Assembly: GCA_015499995.1 (NCBI GenBank)
Contig: JADNRV010000505.1
Span: 1-28,527, forward strand
Reading direction: 5' to 3'
Length of the DNA stretch: 28,527 nucleotides
Source of the DNA: Flammula alnicola
Lineage: Eukaryota; Basidiomycota; Agaricomycetes; Agaricales; Strophariaceae
A program made the position numbers and the translations under genes. The notes beneath the pieces are model-generated. The model did no database searches and was not told the DNA's origin. It saw only the letters and a list, made by a program, of their open reading frames with translations. Below, piece by piece: positions 1-11,600 of the stretch. How positions within the stretch are numbered: position 1 is the stretch's first letter; each line of letters starts with the position of its first letter.

Positions 1-3
1 TAC

Positions 4-123
4 CTCAGCCAAACATACTCGGCAGATTCGGCGCGCCGGCAGTACTCCTCTTCACAAACCTTCGCTTGTGATCTCTGGTGATCTCTTGTGATAGTTTGAA
101 AGTGAGAATACCCGCTTTGAGGC
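4..123 (-). CDS. Possible partial exon at left edge, unknown protein
   Basis: On the minus strand one frame stays open for about 40 codons and encodes a charged stretch that includes AKVCEEEYCRRAESAEYVWL. It is bounded by a possible acceptor (TGAAG, just above 123) and ends in CTGAG followed by GTA at the extreme left edge, which fits a splice donor. An in-frame stop lies just upstream of the acceptor, as expected if this is an internal exon. Composition looks coding, but I do not recognise the family and the rest of the gene is outside the window. It could be a chance open frame. Confidence 0.3.
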
Positions 124-247
124 CTTCAAGTCAAATTATATCTTTCTTAATTTCAGTTGAAGCTCTCCTATGTGCTACATGGTTCATCTCCATTCCACAT
201 CACCTTGACAAAGGCCTGCCAGAACCTCAAGCACATGTGGCCATCGT

Positions 248-439
248 CACTGCCGTGCCCGGACTATTTTGTCGGGGGGTCAAAATGCGCGGCAAGTTGT
301 TTGAATTTTGCCATCGCATTTTGCAGTCACATGTTCCACCTTAAGTGAAGGCAAAATATGGTGGCAAAATGCAGGCAAAATCCTAACAATCTGCCGACAC
401 ATTTTGACCCCCCGTCAAAATAGTCCGGCCACAGCAGTG
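248..439. mobile_element. MITE-like element with ~40-bp terminal inverted repeats
   Basis: The 248-287 arm (contains CCGGACTATTTTGTCGGGGG) is matched in inverted orientation at 400-439, with about three mismatches over 40 bp. The 112-bp interior has no plausible gene. Size and structure fit a miniature inverted-repeat transposable element, or a self-complementary foldback. No clear target-site duplication was found, so exact ends and superfamily are uncertain. Confidence 0.65.
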
Positions 440-687
440 CGTCAAAAAGGTGGTGGCACATCATCATCAGTGACCAGTGAAAATCCTGATGTTTCTTCCC
501 GCTCTGCCTCTTTGATGTCGTCTGGCCCTGCCCTCTTCCAAAGAGCATATAAGTAAACCAACTGCCTAAGATTGGGCAAAGGTTTCCGTGGGTGAGATAT
601 GTCATGTAAAAGTGTAATTTATTATCAGCTAGAACTATGCCTCTTTTTGTAGTAGATGCATACTGTACACTGTGTGTTCTACATAAT

Positions 688-850
688 AACGGTGCGGGAG
701 GCTGGAGCCAAAGCGCAAGCGTGGGACTCCTTGGTGGCCGCAGTTGCCGAACATGTTTGGCTAAAGCACCATCAGCACGTGATGGAATTGAAAATGTTCA
801 GGTTTTCACAAAAATATGCAAAGCGCAGTAGATGTAAAGTGATTTACTAA
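688..850 (+). pseudogene. Possible coding fragment (orphan exon)
   Basis: A plus-strand frame encodes an alanine- and lysine-rich, helix-like stretch beginning EAGAKAQAWDSLVAAVAEHV and ending at a TAA at 848-850. The composition resembles real protein more than the flanking AT-rich DNA does. It has no start codon in a sensible context and no recognised neighbour exon, so it is best read as a leftover exon of a transposon or host gene. A chance open frame is possible. Confidence 0.25.
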
Positions 851-1035
851 CAATATAAAAAACCAGTCTGCAGTGAATAAATGAATTTTTATCTCTTTTC
901 TAAACTCATCATTGACCACCGTTATTGCAGGTCAACGTACATATGGGTAGTGCCATTCTATGTATGAGCACTGCTCTGAGCAATAGAAATGACTCGTATA
1001 AGCCGTGCGTATTAAGCAATGGTCCACTTACAAGT

Positions 1036-1079
1036 CTTCAAGCTCAGGCTGCTGCCATTGGGTCTATTGTTAGATTCAT
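1036..1079 (-). pseudogene. Truncated 5' end of a second SRPK-like kinase gene
   Basis: The minus strand from the ATG at 1079-1077 begins MNLT, like the intact kinase whose ATG is at 2950. About 4 nt are missing shortly after, so the frame stops at a TGA after 11 residues, and similarity to the intact copy ends at 1036. The 5' flank (1080-1533) is still clearly homologous to the promoter of the intact copy. This is what remains of a tandem kinase duplicate. Confidence 0.6.
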
Positions 1080-1533
1080 TGGGCTACGACGTATCTAGAA
1101 CTCACTTGTGTATATCTCGCAACAAGAGAAGTTCGAAGTGGGCACAGGCTTGATTCTTAGAAATTGAAAAGTCGCAGGTATGACTCGCCGTATGAGACAA
1201 CCAACGAGTTCGACCAATTTGGATTCTAGACAACGCAAGTTAAGCCGTGAGCAAGAACGCGAAAATCTGGACAAATAAAGTTCTGTAATTTGCGACAGTG
1301 GAACTTGTACTGATGAAAGATATTTTATCCAGGTGCTCTGTTCTATGGAGTAGTACAAAGGTGACAGTAGTAACTGGGCATGCTCTACTTTTAGGAAAGC
1401 AAGGGCGGGTAAAGGTAAGCAAATCATGAGATAAAAGACTCAGGAAATGCTGGATCTAGGTTAACATGACAGAGTGTGATAGATAGATGGGTGATGATAC
1501 AGATTGAACGATGAGAGCACTGACATTTCAGTG
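1036..1533. repeat. Direct repeat, copy 1 (kinase promoter and 5' end)
   Basis: About 500 bp are repeated in the same orientation at 2903-3416, with roughly 80-90% identity by eye and small indels. Shared blocks include CTTCAAGCTCAGGCTGCTGC at the left end and TGACATTTCAGTG at the right end. In the second copy the repeat covers the first ~48 bp of the kinase coding sequence plus its upstream region, so this is a duplicated promoter segment and not a transposon terminus. Confidence 0.8.
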
Positions 1534-1595
1534 CTCGATTTACCGCTAACGCTGCAGTTCAAGGACTCGGCATCCATTCCGCACGAACACGGAGA

Positions 1596-1717
1596 TCCAC
1601 CCTCTCACTTGTTTCTGCACAGCTCAAATGCCGTCCTAGTCAGCGGCGCACCATCCACAGGAGCACGTAGCTCCACCCCGTACCCACTTGTTGCTGTACA
1701 GCTCAAATGCCGTTGGC
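1596..1717. repeat. 76-bp-period duplication at kinase 3' end
   Basis: The sequence around TCCACCC..CACTTGTT.CTG.ACAGCTCAAATGCCGT occurs at 1596-1634 and again from 1672, a period of 76 bp. The higher-coordinate copy encodes the end of the kinase (FELYSNKWVRGG). The lower copy is a degraded version with an in-frame stop. Either the gene's C-terminus was locally duplicated, or the lower unit is the 3' remnant of the truncated second kinase. Confidence 0.6.
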
Positions 1718-2950
1718 CTCTCGGCAGGGTCAAGGGCGAGGCACAGTCTGAGAAACGACGCCGTGAGCGCTATATCTTTTGGTGATAATTTATCGTTTGC
1801 TGCGAGGCGGTCTTCGAGCGTGGACAAGGTTTCTGCCAATTTCTCCACAGGCGATTCGGCGTATGACAGTGAAAACAGTGGCGTGCCGGTGAGGAGGAAA
1901 TACGCCTTGGATATCCACATAATGAATGCGAAACATTATCAGAAAATAAGAAACAAAACTCACGGTACATGCCAGCATCCAGATATTAGTTTTGGTGTCG
2001 ACCTTGCCGCCTAGAAGTGCTTCCGGCGGAAGCAGATTGGGTGCTGCGTCGAGTGAGACAGTTCCATTTGCTCGACGTGCTGGAAGAAAATGGTCATCAA
2101 TCTTCTAAGGTATGAAAATGACGCTCACCATGTCCGAAATTGCTTAGAACAATAATTTCATCAGCAAAGACTTCTCGAGAAGCATTCCACTTCGCACGAT
2201 GGGGCATCGGCTGAGATACGATAACTGGGTATACTTTGCCATCTTTGCCTGTGATTTGTTCGACCGGCGCACAAGGGAATGGTGCAAGATATTCCATGAT
2301 ATCTTTGGTGGCGCCGACAGACTCGAAGAGGAAATTGTCGGGAGTAACGGCTAGGACAATGCACATTTTCAGCAAATGAAGAATGTTTAGTTTTCAAAGA
2401 TGATGTCCGTACCTCCATGAACGATTTTGAGCCTGTCAAGCTTGCACAGTGGACTCAAGATATCACATATAGCTTTCTGTACAGCATAAAGAGGCAACGT
2501 GCCTCCAGATTCAGGGTCACTGAGACGGAGGGCCTCAATCGAGGAGCCCAAAGGGCGTATCACCATGCAGAGATGTCTGCCCTTCGGACTTTCCTCGTAG
2601 AAGTGGCCGATTAAATCGAGAGCACCAGATCGTATTTGTGTCTTAATGGTGTTTCGGAGAAGCTTAAGCTCCTCTTTGGCAGAGGGTTCTTGCGTGGCTG
2701 AAACAGTGAATATCTTGATGACTTCGATCTCGTCTGGATCGTCGGTATCGATTGCGAGCCAGCTGGAAGATCGTGGTCCCCAACCTACTTTACGCAAGAT
2801 AGACCATGTCCCGTTGTCAAGCGTTTGTCCGGGTTGACCAGCAAAATAGCCAACTGGGGAGTCAAGTTGTTCTTCCAGGAAGAGCGACATGATGGGAGTA
2901 GCCTTCAAGCTCAGGCTGCTGCCACTGGGAGTGTCTGTTGTTAGATTCAT
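1636..2950 (-). CDS. SRPK-like protein kinase, apparently catalytically dead
   Basis: Four exons (2950-2413, 2350-2129, 2079-1964, 1905-1636) join in frame to give 381 aa. The kinase fold is visible in order: GWGPRSSSWLA glycine-rich loop (residues 56-66), VIKIF with the ATP-anchoring lysine at K79, a P-P-E-A activation-segment end, NIWMLAC, and a C-lobe ending DPAERPTAFEL. This matches the SRPK-like kinases that are expanded in Agaricomycetes. The catalytic loop reads IVHGAVTPDNFLF, with A180 in place of the catalytic aspartate and T182 in place of lysine, and the DFG motif reads NFG (N250). Phosphotransfer therefore looks impaired, and a scaffold or ligand-binding role is an inference. Its 5' flank is duplicated next door (1036-1533), and its C-terminus overlaps a 76-bp duplication. 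The join at 2413/2350 decides the A180 call; the donor (GAG|GTACGG) and acceptor (CCTAG) are both good. Confidence 0.8.
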
Positions 2951-3416
2951 CAGGCTACGAGATACCTAGAACTCACGTGTGTATATCTCGAAACAAGAGA
3001 AGTTTGAAGTGGGCGCAGGCTTCATTCTTAGACTTTGAAAAGACTAAGTCGCGGGTATGACTCACCCTATGAGACAACGGACGAGTTCGACCGCTTATAG
3101 ACAACATAAGTTAGGCAGTGATCGACAAGCAACACGAAAATCCTGGACAAATCAAGTTTTGTAATTTGCCGTAGTGGAACTTGTACTGTATGAAAGATAT
3201 TTTATCCAGGTGCTCAGTTCTACGGAGTAAGTACAAAGGCGACAGCAGTAACTGGGCATGCTCTACTTTTAGGAAATGCAAGGGCGGGTAAAGGTAAAGC
3301 AAATCGAGACATAAAAGCGTCAAGAAATGCTGGATCTAGGTTAATATACATAAACAATGGCAGAGATAGATGGTGATGATACAGATTGAACGATTGAGAG
3401 CACTGACATTTCAGTG
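2903..3416. repeat. Direct repeat, copy 2 (kinase promoter and 5' end)
   Basis: This is the partner of 1036-1533. It includes the start codon region of the intact kinase (ATG at 2950-2948) and ~466 bp upstream. Conserved upstream blocks such as GATATTTTATCCAGGTGCTC and AGTAACTGGGCATGCTCTAC are good candidates for promoter elements, because they survived the divergence of the two copies. About 120 bp separate it from the stop codon of the PPR gene, which lies on the same strand. Confidence 0.8.
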
Positions 3417-3537
3417 ACTTGATGACAATATCCTAGGATTAGCGAGCGATAAATAACGAGGCTGGAAATGGGTTGTGTAAAGCAGTTTGTGTCGGTGTCG
3501 AGATCGGTGTCGGGTGAGTGAGAGTTACTGGGCAAGA

Positions 3538-6500
3538 TTATTGAGGTACAGAGTAATCCGTTAGGACTCCGCTAATACGGTTGTACACCGCCTCTGGATA
3601 TTGTCTAGGTTGGGGAAGTAATGTCAGCAACGCCTTGGAATAAGAAGAATATAACGTACCTTTCTTTCAGTCGTTCGAGGAGTTCGATAGCAGCATCGCG
3701 GTTGCCCGCGCCAAATTCCGCCCTGACCATAACTTCCCAAGTCGAAGGCTAGAAAAAGAAAGAAATTTTTAGAATGTTGTTGTCAGATATTATAGAGCAA
3801 AAAAGGCTTACCTCGCGATAGACAGGTGCCGTGACCGAAACACCCTCGTTCATATCAGGACTATGAGGAGCATGGTTGTTAGGAGCGGCAACACCAGTAG
3901 GCGGGTTCGACAGCGATTCGAAAATCGCTCTGGCCTGTTCCATGTCGCCCACATTGGCGTAGCCCTTGATCAAAAAGTTGGCGATATATGCAGTCATATG
4001 CACGCCCGCCTCGATCATCTTGTTGACGTAGACAGGCAGAAGGTCCGTCCGTTTGTGCGCGACAATGACATTGATTACGGCTTCGAAGGCAACGGCGTCG
4101 GGCTTGGGTGCCCTGGGGTACGTGCCCATCGACTCGAACATCGAGAGGGCCCTGTCGAGGTCCTTTGAGACACACCCGTATGCGTTGATGAGCGAGGCAA
4201 AGTGGGCTCCGGTGATCTCGACGGAGGTGTCTTTCTGGAGTTTGGAGAAGACTTCCTCCATTGAGGGCAGATCGACGGGTTCGATAGACCCATAGGCGTC
4301 AAGAAGCAGCTGCGACGCGGAAAAGGGTTTAAATGTAAATATATGCTATGCAAAGCGAAAGAAAAAGAAAAAAATGTACCTTGTAGGTATGAGCCGATGG
4401 CTTCACACCAGCCTTTTCCATCTCTTCGTAATAATAAAGCACGCTTAGTCGGTATGGTTTCGTCGTGGTGTGCAGCTGCATCATCGTATTGTACGGCGGC
4501 ACCCTTGGCTTGAAGTTCGGCGAATGCACCATCTCGCGGAAGAGGCTCTCAGCAGATGCAACATCGCCCACCCTCGCACAAGCACCGATGACCGCGCCAT
4601 AGGTGATAGACGACGCCCTGATCCCGCTCGCCTTCATCTGCTGGAACAGCTCCAACGCATAATCGGCCTTGCGCGCCTTGGACAATTTCGAGATGATGTT
4701 GTTGTACAGGTACATGTTCGGCTTGACGCCCCTCTCCACCGCCTCCTGGAAGAGCGCCATCGCACCGGAAGTATCGTCCGTGGTGTCCTTCACGAGCTGG
4801 ATCAATATCCCATACGAGTCAGCGGAAGGACACAACCCCTGGTCGAGGATGCGGAACCGATGCACATGCGCCGCGTCGACGTGGCCCGCGTGGGCGAGCG
4901 CAATGATCATGTTGTCCTCGATGTGGGCCCACTCGTACAGCTGGTGCTCCGCGGGAATCGTCTGCAGGACCGTCTGCGCGGCGGTGTACAGCTCGCGAAC
5001 CTTGTCCGTGTCCCTTACGCGTCCTTCGCTCTGGATAAGCCGACCGATGACCCCGAGGTTAGGCACGATGCCCTTCTGCAGCCCCTCCTCGAACATTCTG
5101 TAGGCCTTGTTCAACGGTTCTACGGGTATGGAGGCCATGAGAGGTCCAAGGAGTGTGTTGATGGACTTGCCGAGATACGCGTCCTGTTTGAGCGGCGTCT
5201 GATACTCGTTGGCCAAAACCTGCGACTCCACCGGCTGGAGGAACGCATCGGGGGGCTGCGTCAAGGCGTTCTCCAAGGCTGAGTACCTCAGCTGGTCGTA
5301 TTGCTGTGCCGCCTCGAGATACGAAGGTCCAAACCTGGCGAGGACGTCCACACGTGCCTGTTCACCAAACTGCCTGTCGATGACTCCGATAACGCGCTGC
5401 CGGATATCCTCGTCGAGGACATCAAACGCCAGCCCATGCCCCGCGAGGTCTTCCAAAAGAGAGATCAAACCACCGTACGCGAACCCGGGGAGCTCAGGGA
5501 GGCCCTCGGGGTTCCCATCCAACCCATTCGTCTCGAAATGCACCGCATAAGTGAAAAGGATATTCCAGTCTTCCAAGATGAGGTCTTCGTAGGGTATGAG
5601 GTTGAGGTACTTCGTGCGGCCGTATGAATCCAAGAAAAAGGGGGCGAACTTCAATTGCGGCTTCAACGACAGTTGGAAGGCCAATCGTGCGAGAGTTAAG
5701 GCGGAGAGGAAAGAGAGCTCGCCGAGGCCCGTGCTCGCGGTGTCATACACGTGCGCGATGAACTTCGTTGTCAGGTCCTGCAATCTGAGGTACTTGGTGT
5801 GCATCCTCGTGCTATCGCCCATGGCATCCGCTGTTTGCTTGGTGATGAACTCGTAAAAAGCCCTGCACGAAACATCGTAGGCGCCCCTCGACACCAGCTC
5901 CCGGCAAATGTCCAACGTCAATCTATGGTCCCGGAAACCCGGTGGAAGGGTATCTTGAAGATCTTCGAGCAAGAATTGCAGGGTCTCGATGGCTGTCGCA
6001 TTGTCGACGTCGTTGTTCTTCAGGTTCTCCATGTTGGCGGTGTGTACGATCAGACGGTCCGAAGAGCGAATTTGGAAGTGGTCCTCCACGTGTATCACTT
6101 TAAGGATCTTGTACAGCCTGTTGAGGTCGTCGATCTTCCCGTGAATGGCCAGCGCGTCGAGCATCAAAAACCACGCCAAAGCATCCGGACGCATGGCATT
6201 CCCGCCGAGACCCTGGAACGGGTCCTCCGGGGCGCGCTCCTGTCCAAGCAGCTTATCGAACCAAGCCAACGCGGACTGGATGTCCCCAGCTTGCAGGAAC
6301 CCGTTGATAACGGTCGAGAACGTAGACGAAGTCGTGATCGGCACATCCGCTGAGGTAAAATGGTCGCCAGCAACAGAGTTGACCATCTGGTCCACGAGCC
6401 CGATGGCTTTATCAGGCATGGCGGCGCGGAAATATGCTTCGATCATGACGTTCCACGTCATGATTTGGGCCTGACGCTCGACGTCCGCCATATTGGAGAA

Positions 6501-7975
6501 ATGTCGCAGCTTGCCTGCCTTACCAGCAGAGACGTATTCCTGGAAGATTTCTTCCGCCTGGTCGATCTGGCCCACGTTCGAGAAGGTCAAAATCAGGTAC
6601 CGGTACACCCCATGAGGAACCTTGGTCTCGCGTCTAGCCTCCATCTGTGCGAAGATGTGGATGGCGGAGTTGACATCGGCGTTGTTCGCTGCACACTTCA
6701 GCAGGCGGACAAACGTCGATTCGTGCAGTTGGTCTTTGCCACCGATAGCCAATACGCCCTCGAAAAGAGACATCGCCGACGCGAAGTTGTCCTCCTGGTT
6801 GAGCTCGTTGATCCTTGCCTGGTCGTCCTCCGGTGCTACGGCTTCCGTTCGTCCTACGAGAGCCGTGCGTTTGTTGCGCAGCTCCAAGCTAACTTTCGCT
6901 CTGTGGATTTCGAGATCGCGTTTGGTCAAGGCATGGATGAGGTTATCGTAGGTGTCGACGTCGGGCACGATGGATTTCTCCAGCATGATATTGTACAGCT
7001 TGATAATACCAGTGAGGGGGGTTCCAGGGGTTCGCGTCTTGATCGAGGCAAATATGGCCGCATTGAACTGGTCCAAGGTAGGCGTCTCCCAATGCATGAG
7101 CATGTAACGAATAGAATTGGCGACGCTTGTAGCATCCCCTTTGCGACCAAGGGAACGAAGGACGCCGGCATGAGTGACACTATCGTCTTCGGGTGTTGGA
7201 GGAGGTGTAACCGTCTGTGGGGCAGAGGGGTCCGTGGCCGTTGACTGTTTTTGCTGTGGGGAAGCTGGAGCTTTGGGCGACTCTGCAGTCGCACTGACAC
7301 TAGGCTTTCGCTTCTGCTGCCTGGAACCCTCAGGTGGGGGTGTAGGAAGAGGTGGTACGAGTGGTTCAGACGCATTCAAGAGGGGACTCAGAGGGGCCGA
7401 TGTCGAGTTACGACGAACGAGGAGGGGTTGAGTCGGTTGTACAATTGGGAGAGGATCCGCCAGGAGACGTTCTTTCGCTGAAGCCATGGACTCTACGGGC
7501 GCAAACGCGTGCTTTCCCCGTGTGTGCAGCTGCACAGTCATGAGAACGCCCATTTTTTCACCCCGTTCATTGCGACCTGTGCCAGGGATTGATACGCTGG
7601 AACTACGCATCCGATGCCTCTTCTGTGGCGCAGGCAAGATGGTACGCCTGGGGGTGAACTCCTCGGTGTCATCACTCTGAGAGACTTCGTGAGAAGTCAC
7701 TGCATTGGCTTGTGTCACCGCACGACCGGCGCTCTACACGAAACGTTGAAAAAAAAAACTCGAGATGGAGATGGAAGGCGTACATTATAACCAGCATAGA
7801 ATCGGCTTCCAGCACCGTATTTAGAGCTTCCTGGTCCCGGTCCATTCCCCCAGTTTGAACCCGAGCCCGAAGAAGGACCCGACGACTGAAGTTGGAGGAC
7901 ATTTCTGATGGTATGTGTTTGATTTTGGACGACGGCGACCGCACGTCCAGTGCTATGGAGGATATGAGGCAACAT
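3538..7975 (-). CDS. Large pentatricopeptide-repeat protein, Cya5-like, mitochondrial
   Basis: Five exons (7975-7784, 7733-4380, 4309-3812, 3748-3660, 3604-3538) join with matching phases to 1399 aa. Exon 1 supplies the only good ATG; the 3.35-kb exon 2 has no early in-frame ATG. The N-terminus (MLPHILHSTGRAVAVVQNQT..) is rich in Arg, Ser and hydrophobic residues and nearly free of acidic ones, as in mitochondrial presequences. A low-complexity Pro/Ser/Thr region follows, then helical-hairpin repeats typical of PPR proteins: TYDNLIHALTKRD, TWNVMIEAYFRAAMPDKAIG, TFSTVINGFLQAGDIQSALA, a strong run near residues 1070-1182 (YNNIISKLSKARKADYALEL, ITYGAVIGACARVGDVASAE), and more in exon 3. Proteins of this length and layout are annotated in basidiomycetes as Cya5-type translation regulators acting on mitochondrial mRNA such as COX1; the target here is inference. 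The gene looks intact. Confidence 0.9.
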
Positions 7976-8687
7976 AGATGCCTAGAGGGTGTCTGGAGAC
8001 ACCTTGTGGTAGTTGTGGGTGGGCCCCTTGTGGGTGTCGGAAAAGGTCTCCAACGTCGTTCACTGTCAAATTCAACAATCCGGGGCCGATCGAATTCGTG
8101 GCCTGTATATTTTTCTGTTTGGTTCTCATTGCCCCGCCAAATACATATGCCCTTCGGATCAACCCGGGTGTCAACCTGAGTCAGCTACCGTCCGGTCGTG
8201 GGAGTCGATCGAGGCTCGAGTCAGAGCTCTAGGCGCTCGTTCGGCGTCTGTTTCCCATCCCAACAATGTTACAATCGTACGATGTACTTGAGTACGGTGA
8301 TCAGGCTAAATCTGGCTGACTAGACAATCGATATGAAACCGAACCACTCTTTTCCAGTCAGCACAAAGGGCGAAATGTGGTACTTAGAGTCTTTTCCCGA
8401 TGCCAATGACGCAGACAAACGACAGAGCTCGTGACCTTCTTCGCGATGGGAGCGCGGATTCCGGAATCAGGCTAATGAGCAAGCGGAACAGCCTTTGACA
8501 TGCATACTTGGTCTCATGATAAAATCAGCACCCGAGGACGCCCTATTACTCCCTCGTGAGTAGTCTCTCATGATCAGGATATTATTGCCCGTTAAAGATG
8601 ATGAGAGCTCAGATCTATAATTCACATAAACCCACGAGATACTTACATAGTATTGTAACAGATATTTCTACACACGCATACGATGAA
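7976..8687. other. Intergenic region between CHAT gene 3' end and PPR gene start
   Basis: This 712-bp stretch separates two minus-strand genes, so it should hold the CHAT gene's 3' UTR and the PPR promoter. I see no convincing gene, TATA box or repeat family. The part next to the PPR start is fairly GC-rich, with short repeats of GGTGTC and CCTTGTGG near 7987-8040. Confidence 0.6.
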
Positions 8688-11600
8688 TCAAATCCCTACA
8701 TGAATATACGTCGCCCACCTGCTAGGATGGACTCCCTTTTTCTGAAGTTTCTGCACGGCCGCATCCAACGCATACGGAACGACATCCGGATCGAGAACCT
8801 GATAAGGATGCTTGAACAGCTCCTCATATATCGAACGGGCGACTTCGGGTCCATCGTTATCGTTCATCGTCCTTAAAATGTCACCGTCAGTCAGCACAGT
8901 GCTCCTTGTTTAAAAAAATGAAATGACGGGCAGGGACTTGAAGCTGGAAGACCAAATCCGAACTTACCACATTGTACCAATAACACTACGAAAACCTATT
9001 GGGTAATTCGGGTCAACGGTCAACGACGGTGTTTCGCTTTGAAGCAGAAAGGGAACACTCACCAGCGTATAACATCGCCGCCGAGAGATTAAGCGACTCA
9101 TCCGGAATTTCCAGGTCATTAGACGCGCTCTCGCATGCGCTAAGAAACGCCAAGAACGCATTCGGAGTACGACAACTGATCATTTTCGATAGCGTTAAAC
9201 GGCCATCCTTCAGCTCAAACCCACTATTCAACGGATCGGCACGGTCCTGGTGTCCATGGCACGCAAGATGCAGGATCGAGGCGTCCGTGAGGTGCGTCAC
9301 GGCTTCCTCGACGGTCCTATTCGCATTTGACCTCGATAATTTTCCCTCCTCGTTTGCGATGTGGATCAATAGATCAGACGGAACAAGACCCTCGATGAGC
9401 TCGAGTTCCTTCGCTGTCATCGGCAGGTTTGCTTGACCTTTAGTCGTTGGTTGAGCGAGCACCAACGTCTTCAGATCGGATATATGGCGTGTTGTTGGAG
9501 ACCTGACATCCTTCGATCGCCTTGCAGAGATGAGGGCCGAGAGTGTGGGTATGTATGATGAAACAACATATTTCGATACATTCTCTGCGTTATCGGACTT
9601 CAAGCTGCTTCCTGCAGCATGAATGGGTAAAAAGGCGAACTTTCCGGTTGGACACCACCACAGTCGCGGGCGCTTATCTTTTAGCTTTGAATCCTGATCC
9701 AGAACACGACAACTCAGTTATCCGTCACTGCGAAGAGAAAGAAAGATAAACTTACTGATGATAGAAAGCCCATAAGCTCGAAGATAGGTTTGACGATAAG
9801 TTTCCACGATCTCTCCAAAATGGTCTCATAAGACGCCGCTTTAGCCTTTTGCATCGCCCTCTCGTACTCCTCCGAGTCCGCATCAAGATCAAGAGGCGCC
9901 TCCCTCTCCTGGCTCTCCAATATGACACCCCTAGCCGTTTTACTAGCCTTGTTCAACCCAGCAACCATCTTTTCAAGCCCCTCGTCTGTAAGATCCTTCA
10001 AGAACACCGAATGCACTCCGGAATTCCTAACGATGAGCGCCGCATATATCGAGTTATTGCCCAGCAAAATGACAATAGGTCCGCCAACCGACGCTTCCAT
10101 GAGCATTTCGTAAGTCTTCGGCTTGAGGAAATTCTCGAATCCGGGTTGTTGACGAGCCTTTGCCAAGAGATGCGCAAAGACGCCCTCCAGTTCGAACTGC
10201 TTCTTCATTTCCTCCTTGGACGCCGACACGACGGTTTGCGACTTGCATTCTTCGAGTTCATGCGTCACTGTTTCTAGCCTGTGTGCCAATTCATCCGGCA
10301 AGCCCTCGAATGATGTTTGGAGTCTCAACAAGCGCGTCCAGAATAGCGCCCGCGAGCTCTCCACTAACTCCAGACACCTCTCCGGTCCACGGGACAGAAG
10401 CGCCTGCAGAGGGCCTATCTGCGCAAGGAACGGAGTATTTACCTTCAGCTTGTCGATGCGGGTGTTGAGCTGGATGTCCTTCGGATCCCAGTAAACGTCC
10501 TCCGCTGATTGCCTGATCAACCTTTCTGAGAGATTGGATGTTGTAGCTTCGATATCGCGAACCTCGTGGTCGATATTTCGCATTAGGGCTCGTATTGTCC
10601 GTGACTCCAGTGGCATCTTGAAGACCTCGTGATTCTCATCATGTATTATTTTTTCGATCCCGGGGACGACTGTACTAGGCATGCTTTGGATGTTTTCTGG
10701 CTCTGTCGTCGACTCGTATGGTAAAAGCATGAAATCGTCGGGCCATGGAGGAAGACTGAAATCAGACAAACTTTCTGCTGGGCTGTAAGGAGGCGAATCG
10801 TTTTGGACTGCAGGCAGATAGGAAACCCGAGTAGGATAATATCTCAGAATGCATGCGTGATTCAATGAGCGTGGGGTGTTCGAAGCCTTCATAACCGCAG
10901 CATGATACCGGAAAATCGAGAGTCTGGCGGGATCGAATGATGGGAAGGAATTCAAAGGATCGTTGTTGGTGAAAGCCAGGATCGCCTTTTCCAAACCAGC
11001 TTTCTCCGCATCCCAGCAGGAGGAAAGCACTCTTTCTTCTTGAATCCAAGGGTTAGAAGCACTACGTTTAGCGAAAATCTGGAGGTCGCGTCGATACATT
11101 TCCATGGAAAGACGAAGGAAGCCGGGGTACTGACAGCCATCAAATGCCATGGAATGCGACACATCCGATGTATGGACAACGCATAATGCCTCGCAGGCGA
11201 GGCTGAAGGATGCCACCCTGAGTCCGCCATCCAGCAAGTCTTGAGTGGCAACGGCAATGTTCTTGATGCCTAGGCTCATTTTCTGAGGTACCGTCCCAGT
11301 AATGTACAATTCCAGAGCCGCTCGTAGAAGGCGTAAAGCATCGGACCATTTCTCCGCGTCCCAGTCTTGTGCCAAGTACAGTAGTGCACTTATTACGATG
11401 ATTTCGAGGGTGGAAGCGGAAAAAGGACGTCCATGGGGAAGTAGGTCCCATATGGCCGTAAAGTCATTGATGGTCCAGTCCAGAACCTCATCGGACTCCT
11501 CGAAGTATCTCAAACGATACCGCAAGAGGCGACCAAGAACGACAATTTTCCTCGCTTCGAAAACCCAAGGCCCTGACCCCCTCAATTCAACTCCCTCTCT

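Noticed and set aside
1504..2014. Plus-strand frames at 1504-1785 and 1688-2014
   Set aside because: They lie antisense to the last kinase exons and the 76-bp duplication.
4470..7244. Long plus-strand frames (for example 4470-5282 and 6360-7244) over the PPR gene
   Set aside because: They are antisense shadows of a long GC-rich exon with clear PPR repeats, and their translations show no domain.
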